Origin: Crambe crambe
Lineage: Eukaryota; Porifera; Demospongiae; Poecilosclerida; Crambeidae
DNA: 64,000 bases
Direction: 5' to 3'
Assembly (NCBI GenBank): GCA_963924555.1
Contig: OZ004588.1
Location: 3,100,001 to 3,164,000 of the forward strand
Below are positions 39,401-47,632 of the stretch, one piece after another. The notes beneath the pieces are model-generated. The model ran no database searches and had not been told where the DNA came from. It was given only the letters and a program-made list of their open reading frames with translations. A program made the position numbers and the translations under genes. Within the stretch, counting starts at the first letter, position 1. Each line of letters starts with the position of its first letter.

Positions 39401-39723
39401 CAGGAGCTTCTGCCTCTTCAACTCCTACTATGATGGAAATCATTCGCTTCCCTCTAAAAGATTCCAAAGTGAACTTGGCTCAAGAAATCGGAATAAAGTA
39501 TTTCGAATTTGGAACTTTCTTGCTTGAAGATGCCACTGGTGCTTGTATCAGTGCCTTGAAAAAAGAGTTGAGAGATAATGCAGAAGATATCAATCGCGAA
39601 ATCTTCCAAAAATGGCTGAGTGGGGGAGGAAAAAAGCCTGTTTCATGGGAGACTCTAATTACTGTACTTGAAGACATTGGATTGAGTGAACTAGCAAAAT
39701 CAATAGCAGAAGTCAAACAATAA
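14879..39723 (+). CDS. Gene A: multi-death-fold Roc-COR-Death protein (spliced model)
   Basis: Predicted join of 14879-15464, 19049-19315, 24755-24985, 30220-30483, 37111-39255 and 39404-39723: 3813 nt, 1270 residues plus stop. All five junctions are phase 1 with GT-AG borders, and the sum is an exact multiple of three, strong internal support for one gene. Order: Ser/Pro-rich acidic N-terminus (1-195), three death-fold-like segments (about 196-284, 285-361, 362-449), Roc GTPase with Walker A GAPGTGKSS (478-486), DSGGQ (653-657) and THRD (742-745), a COR-like region and C-terminal Death domain (1165-1270). Likely a cytosolic GTPase signalling scaffold recruiting partners by death-fold contacts. 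Known ROCO-Death combinations include DAPK1 and MFHAS1-type relatives; no kinase is present. Microexons in the long introns could be missed. Confidence 0.72.
15465..17955 (+). other. Gene A intron 1, first part
   Basis: No supported coding. Two stretches at about 15770-15866 and 16480-16585 are diverged duplicates of one another. About 16180-16370 and 16712-17560 are shared with 62860-64000, next to the paralogous exon. Confidence 0.6.
17956..18465. mobile_element. 510-bp TIR element with 5-bp TSD
   Basis: 40-bp terminal inverted repeats (17956-17995 and 18426-18465) starting CCATAGATTGTATAGACTAC, with two mismatches, flanked on both sides by TCAGG (17951-17955, 18466-18470). Non-autonomous DNA transposon in intron 1 of gene A. 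Near its left end it carries ATGGAGGAATCG followed 18 nt later by the donor-like GTAAGT, suggesting a captured or relic first exon. A 5-bp TSD does not clearly assign a superfamily. Confidence 0.85.
18471..19048 (+). other. Gene A intron 1, last part
   Basis: Acceptor-like CTATTATAG at about 18658 is followed by a short open stretch, but phase and donor do not fit gene A. The stretch is open on both strands and has no family signature. Nothing else seen until the acceptor ATTTACAG at 19048. Confidence 0.4.
19049..19315 (+). CDS. Gene A exon 2: Death-like domain
   Basis: Acceptor ATTTACAG, donor GTTAGT, phase 1-1, 88 codons plus edges. Contains the helix 4-6 hallmark of Death domains: YWIFNDPWASWRKLIQRL followed by DIADRIRKYAEKLTG, with the Trp-x-x-Leu pattern. 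N-terminal part VKNVMAVLKTLSLDN fits helices 1-2. Confidence 0.75.
20100..20456 (+). CDS. HIRAN-like ORF inside the pogo-like element
   Basis: Open frame to TAA at 20456 with the signature of HIRAN-like accessory proteins: NTIAVAVIRSGLVVGHFPKK, LFLRRGGTIYCIVT, and DLPQGGLEIPV. HIRAN domains bind DNA ends or forks in helicases such as HLTF; stand-alone copies are frequent in invertebrate transposon-derived ORFs (recollection, not checked). No ATG in frame at the start (open frame preceded by LSHNVRWIPA), so an upstream exon or a frameshift at about 20096 (ATG in another frame) is likely. The short conserved body makes it either a partial gene or relic. Confidence 0.55.
   Translation: MSHNVRWIPASEAIMNTEQYGQQLLESLFVVLGEPTNTIAVAVIRSGLVVGHFPKKISRVCSLFLRRGGTIYCIVTNTRRYSADLPQGGLEIPVATLHFEGINSLRRHLKKCMPNLNS
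20932..23321 (-). pseudogene. Pogo/Tigger-like DDE_1 transposase, broken
   Basis: N-terminus starts at ATG 23321 (MSLWKYFKAKDGLPSPSG, then KKRGPYMKYILT before a stop). The next piece, ELPERKRGRQLLLGDYLDT, abuts the inserted TIR element at about 22870. Beyond it the frame resumes at 21785 with VVQAYLLKLREAGGVV to WMKFVQ, a TGA, then KATTTKNKFSVANF. The segment with the first catalytic Asp is deleted near 21540-21600. The rest (21539-20932) keeps ITHSPKHWSNEET, ALVIMDNFKGQ (second Asp), LLPANTTDLLQPMDISVNKP (pogo-like D-D-D block) and ELGAKWLVKS. Stops, frameshifts, deletion and insertion show it is inactive. Confidence 0.85.
21787..22868. mobile_element. TIR element made of palindromic GGGTCA arrays, nested in transposase
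   Basis: Both ends consist of tandem, mutually inverted units of the type CTAGGGTNGAATGACCCCC / GGGGGTCACT, at 21788-21965 and 22762-22868, in opposite orientation. The ends align as TAGGGTGGAATG and its degenerate complement CACTATACCCTCC. The 800-bp core has no gene. Interrupts the transposase between LDT and VVQAY. Exact target duplication cannot be fixed (GATA on both sides is a candidate), so boundaries are good to a few bases. Confidence 0.7.
24755..24985 (+). CDS. Gene A exon 3: death-fold-like domain
   Basis: CTCCCAG acceptor, GTAGGT donor, phase 1-1, 76 full codons. LLAALDTVGDHVLEIPWG, KSRDEMIKFYIDFYPNAGWN and HLAGRLLYWEQQTALKKVKG keep the layout of the neighbouring Death-like exons (start DPSLT as in exon 4), but the family call is by pattern and context. 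Confidence 0.65.
25257..25368 (+). repeat. 28-bp minisatellite, four copies
   Basis: Unit CAGTGTGTCCACCACTATTT plus GGAGGTCC, four times with few changes. Its length gives open frames in two registers; these are not genes. Confidence 0.9.
25752..26459 (+). pseudogene. Transposon ORF1 (PB1-like N-terminus), frameshifted
   Basis: Begins VKIICPNENRIEHKTFMLRD..., continuing in another frame as DFDELIQSLQTKSSTITVWC and KKRKKDSSGSEDES; a third part reads YPVKAAELKTIYISQIKELY to SSILELMDKL with TAA near 26459. The layout resembles the accessory ORF of marine-invertebrate Tc1/mariner-like elements: a PB1-like fold, an acidic/basic linker and a C-terminal helical part. Several stops. Role in transposition unknown. 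Confidence 0.55.
26737..27093 (-). pseudogene. Tc1/mariner-like (IS630/DDE_3) transposase, C-terminal part
   Basis: 118 residues with the second catalytic Asp in CSVVILDNASIHHVEAV and the final acidic residue in LPPYSPDLNPIEEAFSQVKS, the typical DDE_3 signature. The DNA-binding N-terminus and first Asp are missing, as only 65 bp separate it from the right TIR. Convergent with ORF1. Confidence 0.85.
28940..29043. repeat. Imperfect hairpin / small foldback element
   Basis: Arms 28940-28983 and 29002-29043 are complementary over about 42 bp with few mismatches (core GGTTTACAATAGA), separated by an 18-nt loop. In gene A intron 3. Could be a tiny MITE or a hairpin RNA source. Confidence 0.65.
30220..30483 (+). 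CDS. Gene A exon 4: death-fold-like domain
   Basis: CTCCCACAG acceptor, GTGAGT donor, phase 1-1, 87 full codons. Starts DPSLTLTNLTQLLEDVRD and has ESERRKACWEWYLNNHPCPS, then WRHIANALYISKEHGVLEVL, matching Death helices 4-6 with the WRHIANAL core. Ends RYLK with G shared with exon 5. Confidence 0.75.
30484..33235 (+). repeat. Tandem duplication in gene A intron 4
   Basis: 30484-31534 and 31535-33235 are two copies of one unit, each starting with GTGAGTCTGGTTCTCTGTGA (the exon 4 donor region) and ending near ACAAGATGTCAG. The second copy has gained a MITE at 31926-32513 plus about 150 bp. The second copy repeats the donor without the exon. Confidence 0.8.
31926..32513. mobile_element. hAT-like MITE with 50-bp TIRs
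   Basis: Ends TAGCCTCGTCCCCCCAGGCC... and ...GGGGAAGGCTA pair over about 50 bp (31926-31978 with 32463-32513). Flanks GTCTTGTT and GTCATGAT match at 6 of 8 positions, as for an aged hAT target duplication. No ORF. Confidence 0.75.
33906..33972. repeat. Hairpin with 24-bp stem
   Basis: TTGACATAAACCCTACATCG at 33906 pairs with its near complement ending at 33972 around a 14-nt AT-rich loop. A shifted direct copy of the left arm lies at about 33842-33870. Confidence 0.6.
34361..34692. mobile_element. Short TAGCCTCG...CGAGACTA MITE
   Basis: Ends TAGCCTCGTCCC and GAAACGAGACTA are inverted. Flanks TAGTGCAG (34353-34360) and TACAGTGCAG (34693-34702) fit an 8-bp TSD with a 2-bp CA gain. Same end sequence as the 31926 element. 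Confidence 0.5.
35160..35795 (+). pseudogene. Two tandem fragments of the gene A Roc-COR exon
   Basis: 35180-35325 and 35560-35700 both copy the gene A region near 38705-38850. The first translates ALDFSLGGP and LLVSNDNQF, against ALDFPLGGP and FLVSNDNQF in the intact exon. Each is followed by the TTAACAGCATTACATAACCA tail also found at 31410 and 33130. Decayed duplicates within intron 4, upstream of the intact exon. Confidence 0.75.
35799..35973 (+). other. Unrecognised open stretch, possible pseudo-exon
   Basis: After GATTACAG an open frame GRLGEDSKSYVRGVDIKARP... runs to TAG at 35973. It is not part of the gene A frame (a stop would end the protein before Roc). No family seen; perhaps an alternative terminal exon or a relic of the duplication. 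Confidence 0.25.
35974..37110 (+). other. Last part of gene A intron 4
   Basis: No supported gene. A minus-strand frame at 36292-36474 is unrecognised. Ends in a T-rich tract and ACCCGTAG acceptor. Confidence 0.5.
37111..39255 (+). CDS. Gene A exon 5: Roc GTPase and COR-like region
   Basis: Acceptor CCCGTAG, donor GTAAGT after ATGAAAA; 715 residues. Opens GSAESRRLYNEAMKQGHVK, then Walker A GAPGTGKSS, a Thr in ARISTPLAARPITM as likely switch I, DSGGQPQFHEVLPVF as switch II, and VGTHRDE as the Roc variant of NKxD. COR-like signals follow: VLDGVVFTNPQVLLDKV, FTPVDLVKLFRKLLIIADF and YIMPALLPVLE. Between switch I and II sits a roughly 120-residue acidic Ser/Lys-rich insertion, so Walker A to DxxG is about 170 residues, against about 45-50 in compact Ras-like domains. 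The C-terminal 170 residues (SLTCFLVSNDNQFPCPW...) are not assigned. Confidence 0.8.
39404..39723 (+). CDS. Gene A exon 6: C-terminal Death domain
   Basis: Acceptor CATTTGCAG, stop TAA. 106 residues: VNLAQEIGIKYFEFGTFLLE, EIFQKWLSGGGKKPVSWETL and VLEDIGLSELAKSIAEVKQ, a full Death fold with the K-W-L and SWETL core. Ends the protein. Confidence 0.85.
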
Positions 39724-39804
39724 GCACATTATTATATCTATCTTTATTCTCTGTGTATGTATACATTTCACTTCTGTACTCATACTATAGCACTGTTCAA
39801 TTAA

Positions 39805-39810
39805 AATAAA
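39805..39810 (+). terminator. Gene A polyadenylation signal
   Basis: AATAAA 82 nt after the stop codon. Confidence 0.6.
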
Positions 39811-39884
39811 TTTTCACATTAAGTATATATATCAACAATAATGGACACCAATAGGAATAATAATTAATAGTCTTCTAATTCCAG

Positions 39885-40110
39885 GTCTTTCTCTCCTCTG
39901 ACTATGATAGACATCCTGTATCTCCTCCTAACTTTACAAAACTCTAACAGAAGTGAACTTGGCTCAAGATTTATTATAGCTATACTCCGAATATGGAACA
40001 TTTCTTCATTTCTAACACTTCAGATGAACGTTGGATGGGCTGATCCAAAAGATGTACATCTGGTACAACTTTGTAAAAAGGATATTATGTCAGATTCTTT
40101 CTCAGATTTC
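39885..40110 (+). pseudogene. Degenerate copy of the gene A Death exon
   Basis: CTCTGACTATGATAGACATC and AAGTGAACTTGGCTCAAGAT followed by CGAATATGGAACATTTCTTC align with exon 6 (ACTATGATGGAAATC, AAGTGAACTTGGCTCAAGAA, CGAATTTGGAACTTTCTTGC). Frame lost. Shows local duplication of the 3' end. Confidence 0.65.
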
Positions 40111-40129
40111 TAGCATAATGTGCCAAAGT

Positions 40130-40720
40130 CTCAGAGTCAAAGCCATTTCTCATAGATGCTTCAAAATAATCTCCCCCTCAATGCTCACAATGATTGGATA
40201 TGGTTTCTTGCACTTCCCCAACAGTCTCTGCCTATCATCCAATTCTTTTAGCTCTTCCTTGATGTATACTCACAGGCTTGTGGTGTGAAACTCTGCTTTC
40301 AAGTCATGACACTCCTTTACAAGTGTATATCATCCATTATATATGAGATCCTATGTTCTCCCTCTCGTCCAATAGACAATTTAGAAATCCCAACTTCCTC
40401 TCCACTAATATGCTGTGTTTGTGAGCCATCTAAGACCATTCGCACCACGTTCTTCTCACGCATAGCTAATTTATTCCAATTTTTATATCCATAAGAAGCA
40501 TACAAGTTTCAATCACTGATCTCACAGAAAAAGAGGACTCATATCACTCTGAAAAGCCCCAATAACTCAGTACTTTCTTTACATCCTCTTAGATGGAGTT
40601 AGTGGCCAAAGGATTATGTCTCCCTCCACCAATACCCCAAACATTTCCCTTCTTTTATAACGCATTAACTTGGTAACTGTCTCTAGTTAGCACTCTAAAA
40701 TAGACAATTATTCATTCTTT
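40130..40720. other. Intergenic, nothing supported
   Basis: Short overlapping open frames on both strands without family signals, between the gene A duplicate and the module block promoter. Confidence 0.5.
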
Positions 40721-40915
40721 TGCGCATGAGCATTGCGTTTGATTTTAGGGGGTGGGGCAGGCTGGTTGCATGGTGGGCATTATTTGCATCAGTGGTTAGC
40801 ACATGCATTTGAATATTCAAACCGAGAGAAGTCGATGACTTCTGTTTTATAGATCGGGGTGGAGACAGCTCTTGCTTGTTGAGTCTCTGCAGTCAGCGCC
40901 ATTGAACGAAGTTTC
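40721..40915 (+). promoter_or_regulatory. Putative promoter/5' leader of module gene copy 3
   Basis: Starts TGCGCATGAGCATTGCG, NRF1-like, followed by GGGGTGGGGCAGGCTGGTTG as at 8303. Almost identical to the copy 2 leader over most of its length. Confidence 0.45.
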
Positions 40916-40944
40916 ATGAGGGAAGTGTTCTGCATTAATAACTG
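40916..40944 (+). CDS. Candidate first coding exon of module gene copy 3
   Basis: ATGAGGGAAGTGTTC encodes MREVFCINN and meets GTAAGT at 40945. Paralogous to 8483-8516. Confidence 0.35.
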
Positions 40945-41720
40945 GTAAGTACCTGCAGCCTTTGGACATTTGAGGGGTAATGAAATTCTTGAATCTGTGA
41001 TAGCTTCAAAGTTCTAAAGATCATCCATTCATCTATTCATCTTTATCAAAACACATGTTTTCTTGGAGTCAGGTATGATGTGCATTTACATTGTATTAGG
41101 ATATATACCTATATGATGTCATGTGACAGCTGGTTACATATGACATAAACCCCTTGCTTGCCAATGTCTACTTATACGGTACTGTTGCCTTACTGAATAT
41201 GATGTGACCTTTATCAAGTTGTTTAAATTATGTGCTGGGTTCATGATAATTAGGGATTTATGGAAGCATTGAAGGCTGGCTTGGATAAAGCATCAAAGTC
41301 TTTAAATATACAAATATGCCAGAAATCCTTTTGTGTATAATATTAGCAATGTGTGGATTTACAGTGTACACCCTTCCTCTCCCCCTCCACTTCACTTGTT
41401 TACACTTCCACACCTTTGTTTCAACTGCTGCATGCTTTTCATTTTGTTTTACAGAGTGGAGTTGTACTTCCAACACAGCTGGTCACTAGATCGTTTACTT
41501 TCGGAAAGAAGTTTCTGACCATTTGGTAGGTTTGGGATATAGTGAGCCCCCTCCCCCTTCACCCCCAATACAATAAACTAACATGTTACATTTCCATGCA
41601 ATCACTGGTAGTAGTAAAGCACTGATGTTTATATATACAGATAGAGCAAACACACCCCCCACCCCCTCCATACTTCTTTTTGTTCTAACTAATCACTGTA
41701 TGTTGTGTATGCAATTACAG

Positions 41721-41791
41721 AATGAGATGATGAAGTCCTCAAGGAAGAGGAGCAGTCATACTCGTCCCTCTAAGAGACCAAACCCTTACAG
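41721..41791 (+). CDS. 71-nt basic exon-like module, best copy
   Basis: CAATTACAG acceptor, GTAATC donor, open frame NEMMKSSRKRSSHTRPSKRP NPYR. Arg/Lys/Ser-rich, like a nuclear-localisation or RNA-binding tail. Length conserved in 4196-4266 and 47562-47632. Confidence 0.45.
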
Positions 41792-42152
41792 GTAATCATC
41801 AATCCTTCTCATATTTGTCTGTTGGATCCTAGCAGCCCTTACTTGCTTTCACATGTGATTTTCTTTGATGTGGTTTTAAAACATTGATATTATATCTCAA
41901 CCACCCCCACCCTCTGCTCAAGCCTCTTTGTGATTGTATGTACTAGCATGTGTGTGGATTCATGTCCTCTATGCCTCCCCTTTATAAGCTGCCGGTGCTT
42001 TATGTGGAATTGGCTCAGAAGGTATAAATACTCCTAATGCTTAACAATAAGGTGTTGATATGCCACCTATGTGCAGTACGTCATAGGTATGTATAATCAG
42101 TACATTGCCCTTCCCTTCCTCTATATATTGTCCCATCACACTTTGTCCCTAG

Positions 42153-42218
42153 TATGGATAGTGCCGAGAGAGAGTTCGTAGACCTGAACACCTCATGGCC
42201 CACCACTGTCAATCTATG
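42153..42218 (+). CDS. 66-nt FVDLNTSWP exon-like module
   Basis: CCCTAG acceptor, GTATGT donor. The phase-2 frame reads MDSAEREFVDLNTSWPTTVN. At least ten related copies lie in the window, most with the same CCCTATATATTGTCCCATCT upstream tract; this copy has both splice sites. Unrecognised. Confidence 0.4.
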
Positions 42219-43650
42219 GTATGTTTTGAGATTGACTAATCTGTTTTTGACTTTCTGGTGTTGAGACCCTTTACCCATTTTGATATTGTTGAACCTTCTC
42301 TTTCTTAAATTCATGTAGTCGTTTGTGACATTATGTAATGAACTTTGGTAGTATAATTGCAAACCACCAAATTATCCATCCACATGGAAATCTGTGCATC
42401 ATAACTATGACTTTAGCTTCTCCATGTTGGAAAAACTTGCACCTCTGTACTGTTAATTCCTCTCTCCCTTGATAGGGTTCTTGTACCATCTGAATGTCTG
42501 GGATCCTACCCACATGCAAATTCAACTCCCTTCACCCTTAGATACGAGTTGCATGCATGAAGGAAGGACTTGGTATTGTCGGTACATCTTCTAATTGCCC
42601 CTCCCCTATATATTGTCCCATCTCTGTTTATCAGTTGTGGGGTGAATATGAGTTTCTTGCATGAAGGAAGGTTTCTCTCTGATTGGTATAATTGATACAT
42701 CTTCTAATTCCCCCTTCTTCCCCTATACATGTCCCTAGCATGGAAGTGCTGATGGAGTTAGTAGATATGAACACCTCATGTCCCACCACTGTCATTTTAT
42801 TCTGTACTTATGACTTTCTAATGTAGAGACCCTTTCCCCAGCTAATGTGTATGGAGTGGCAGTACAGGAACTTGACTTTGAGTGTTGAGGTGTCTCTCCA
42901 GAGAGGTTGTAGCACTTTCAGTTGATATGATTGTTCCTTTCTGTTTCATAATGGCTCCCTTTCTATTATCAAGCCAGTATGTTTTTTAGGCTGAGAAGGA
43001 TTTTATTTTGGAGGGTGTGCTCTAATATGAATCCATGCATAGTCTGAGCATGTTTCAACTAACCTTAATTAAACCCAGAAAGTGCTGAAGTCGCGGGAAT
43101 GTAGAACCTTGAGTATTAGATGCTCTGTGTCCCCCCCCCCCCAGATCAGGTTTTACTCTGGGGCTATCACATGTTTAACACACACACACACTCTATAGGG
43201 TTTCATACGAATCTTCCAATAAGGGGGGAACCACTTGAAGCCCCTCTCCCTTCAAAATAATTAGCCATTAAGAGACCACCTCTATTTAAAGACTACATTT
43301 TCCACTGTATAGCTACATGAATTCTTATCACCACATCATCTCAAGAGAGAATGCAAGTATCAGACATCATGCAATAAGCTTCAGTCCCAAGTTGTACATA
43401 TCAATGGGGCATACAGACAATACACTTATTAACCCCTTGCTTGATGAAGTACGTATGGTGGGCATTATTATGTGACAGTATCAGGTAGAAATCCTTAAAT
43501 CATGCTTTTAATAATGAAACTGTCACAAGCTTTGTCATTTAAGGTATTATTTGTGGTGTGAATGACCGTCAATCCCTTACTTGGTCACTTTCCTTCCACT
43601 TGTGATTTTCTTTTGATATTTTTTCTTGAGCACTGATATTGTATTTCAAC

Positions 43651-43675
43651 CTCTCTCTCTCTCTCTCTCTCTCTC
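43651..43675. repeat. (CT)n microsatellite
   Basis: Uninterrupted CT run ahead of a CAG. Confidence 0.9.
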
Positions 43676-45416
43676 AGCCTCTTTGTAGTCGTAATGAACT
43701 ATATATGTACCAACATGTGGAATCATGTCCTCTATGCCTCTTTTCCAACTTCCCCCTTTAGAATACAGAAGGTATCAATATGCCAACTTTATGTCCCAGT
43801 CAGAGGTACATATAATCAATACGTCTTCTGATTGCCCCTCCCTCCCCCTATAATGCTGTCCCATCTCATTTTATCCCCTGCGTGCATGGATAGTGCCTAT
43901 CCAGAGTTTGTAGACCTGAGCACTTCATGGCTGGCTGGCCCACCCCTGTCATCTGGATGACTATATTCTGCATTTGTGACTTTCTAAAGTTTGCCCACTA
44001 TAGCCCTAACTTGCTAAGGAAATGGAGTGGTGTATCCTCATAATAACACTTTCAGTCAATATGAGTTTCTGTTTCAATATGAATCCCCCTAATCAGCTGA
44101 TTAAGATCTTTATGTAAGCAGTGGTGTTATCCATGCATGTGTGAAAGTTTCAGTGCCTGACAGATCCTGTCATTCCATAGAAGACTGCAAACTGAATAAA
44201 GTATCTGATAAGCAACTCTGAGACGTTGCAGTTTTCAGTAAAATTGTATACTCTTCATATAATATAAACCTCCCTCCATTTAAAGATCAGACGTGTGTGT
44301 TAGTGAACTGGAAGTGGTTAGAATCTCTTCCAGAATTTTATGCTCTGCTGGTCACTACATAGTTGCAAAAAAGTTTAAAATGCCACCCCTCCCATGCTGT
44401 CCTTTATATTCAACCTCAATACATTAATTTTTTTACTAACTCCTTCATATCCACCAACATCCTGTTGTCACATAATTATGTTAATATCCCATGCAGGAGA
44501 AATGCTACTGTGTCACTCCAAAATTGACAGTTGGACTACTAGTAGGACACACACACAACAGGACTCACAGTAACACTACATTATTGTCCACACATGATTA
44601 TCTAATAGCAGTTTTACTATAATAGAAAAATTGGTCAGACAAAGGCAGAAAATGACTGGACAAATGTCCTGTGACTGATTGTTATTGTGAGCCCTGACTC
44701 ATTGTTGGCTAATTCTCCTTCCATTTTCATAACTGAATGTTAATTTTTTGTATTGAGCTAAAGAATTGTACTTAGTGCTCTCTGAGAGGAAATTGTGGAT
44801 GTAGCATCAGTTTAACATTAATTATTAGTTGCTTTTTTCCTGTGTATATATCAAAGGGGGACGAATGTAATGCCCCCTGTGGCCCCCAAATTCACCCCTG
44901 ATAATATAATTGGTCTATTCAGAACTGGTGTAATTACTTTTCCACAGCTGATTGCTCCATAATGAAGCCTAAATTAGTGTCGTGTGTCCTGTTATGTGTT
45001 TCCTCTGGATACCACATATGTACATGCATGCACATCCACTGGCTTGACTAATATCTGTGTGGCAATAACATACCATGTGCATTATAAACTAATTTCTTAT
45101 GATCCAGGGACTGATTATTTTGGTGGTTGTACTATGTCTAGTATTGGACTTTAGACTGAAGTCCAGGTAAAGGGTCCCTATGGGTATGTCAACCATGTGG
45201 TCATTACTTGGGGAATGATAATACTCGAGAGTATTTGCATTGGGAGTATTTAATTCTATTGGTGTGTTATATTCCATACAACATGTGATATATTAATAAC
45301 TCACATCTTCTAGAGAAGAGTAGTTGGGTCTATACATACTAGTATGAGTCACATGATTGCTTGGTGGGTGTGGTTTGTTTGGTTGACTCCATCTTCTCCT
45401 TATACGGTACCCATAG

Positions 45417-45500
45417 AGACTGCCTCCCCTGATGAAGGGATCCAACTGGAACAGTGCTTACACTCACTATCTTCACCCAAGGATTCTTGATCAACTGATG
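45417..45500 (+). CDS. Penultimate exon-like module, open copy
   Basis: ACCCATAG acceptor, GTACGT donor, 84 nt open throughout: RLPPLMKGSNWNSAYTHYLH then PRILDQLM. Aligns with 50696. Confidence 0.45.
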
Positions 45501-47561
45501 GTACGTACTTTAGAGTTATTTGGGTACAGAAAGGTTACATTTGTATTCTGTGCCATTACCTCCATATCTGAATATTCCATCTTATGTGGTTAATGGATCG
45601 GTGAGGTATTTACCTCAGCCTGTTTTGATTCCAGGGCCTTCCCTCACACCTCCCAATCACTATGGCTTATATGTTAATTGATTATGGCCCTTAGTGGATT
45701 GACCCTTTGACCTTTGTCCCATCTCATTTTATCACTGGCATGGATAAGTGACACATGGATAGTGTTGAGAGGTGGTTTATAGACCTGAGCACCTCATTAT
45801 TATTCTCAATGGTTGACGTGTGTACGTATCATTCTAATGTTGAAACCCTTTACCCACTCTGGTGTCTAGGTTATCATGTTAGCACTTTCAGTCAATAATT
45901 ATGATCGTTCACTTTCTGTTTCAGTATGGTCCCTTTATAAAGTATTGTAAAACATGAGCTTAGTTTTGATAGAGATTTGAGAAGGGTGTGCTACAATATG
46001 GATTCACAATCCAAGCATGTTAGTGTTACCAGGTAAGTTTTCAGACTGAACCATGTGAATTACAAGTGTTTTCCATGTAACTGTTGTCAACTATGAAGTG
46101 AAATAGAAGAGGGACTCGTGTGTGGGTGGGTGGGTGTGTGATAAGATCTCCCCTCCTAAAATTGCTTTAGTGGTGTTGTGTAAGAAGTAATTCTACAACC
46201 TAATGTGTGTATTAAAATTGAAACTATCAAGGATGTCATTAAAGCTTGTTCTGGACTCTCAGTGACAATTCTCATGTATGGCTGTGCTAATTGAGAAATT
46301 ACCATGGTACAGGCATTAGACTGCTGCACTTAGTGAGTTTTGAATATCTTGCACTCTCATGTGTACATACCATAATGTACTTAACTGTACATTATTTAGA
46401 AGTTTCATGTTAACAACCCCAGACAGAAATGAAATACACAATCTCACTTTGTCCCTAGCATGGATAGTACTGAGAGTTTATAGACCTGAACACCTCATGC
46501 ATGGCCCACACTGTCTTTCTAGACCATCACTTCAAATGTTTCGTATTCTGATGATGTCATGTGTGCTGGGTGTGCATGATAATGAGATAATGTCGAGCAT
46601 AACCATTGAAGGCCCTTCCTCTGGCTGTGAACTGTCTCTGATTGCTCCCCTCCCTCCCTCTATATATTGTACCATCTCACTTCGACCTGACACCACCCAC
46701 TGTCAATCTAGATATGTTTTTGACTTCCTAGTAACACGCTTTACCCATTTTATCTTGTACAATTCATCTCTTAATTGCTTAAATTCATGTAGTCAATCCT
46801 TACCAGTTACTCTAAAATGTAATTATTCTTGAACCTTGACAGTTGAAATCCTTAATTGCCAAACCACCAAATTATCCAGCCACATGATTTTACGACTTCC
46901 CTGTCATGGAAGTGCTGATGGAGTTAGTAGACACAATCATTCTATTTGCATGACTTTCTAATGTAGAGACCCTTTACCCATCTAATGTGTATAGAGTGGC
47001 AGTACAGGAACGTGACTTTAAACGTTGAGGTGTCTCTCCAGAGAGGTTGTAGCATATGATTGTTTGTGTTTACTCTCTGTTTCACAATGGCTCCCATTTA
47101 GAGACTGACATGCTGGCATAATAAGCTATGGTGAACTCCATGGTTGATCTTGATTCTTGAATGTATATATCACATGTGCCTAAACTAGCTATAGCCACTT
47201 GACCAAAAGTGAGATTGCAAATAGCGTCATCTTTCAATACAGTCAAGAGCATAATTGAAGAATAATAGGTCAGTAAAAAAAGAATAATGACTTTATAATT
47301 ATACAGCTGGAATTAGAGTTGAATAATAGGGAAGCAAAAAAGCATAATGTGCCAGTCCCTTTTCTGTTTCAATTTGGATCCCTTTCTATTGTCCTGTGAG
47401 GTAGCCTCTAGAAGAGGGTGTGCTTAGATTTGTGAGATCACTGAAACACTGATGTTCGTATACATTGCAGATAGAGCTGTTTTTGACAAACACACCCCCC
47501 ACCCCCTCCACACTTCTTTTTTGTTCTAACTAATCACTGTATGTTGTGTATGCAATTACAG

Positions 47562-47632
47562 AATGAGATGATGAAGTCCTCAAGGAAGAGGAACAGTCAT
47601 AATCATCCCTCCAGGAGGCCAAACCCTTACAG
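47562..47632 (+). CDS. 71-nt basic exon-like module (copy)
   Basis: CAATTACAG acceptor, GTAACC donor; NEMMKSSRKRNSHNHPSRRP NPYR. Differs from 41721 by a few substitutions and no indel, as expected under coding constraint or recent duplication. Confidence 0.45.
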
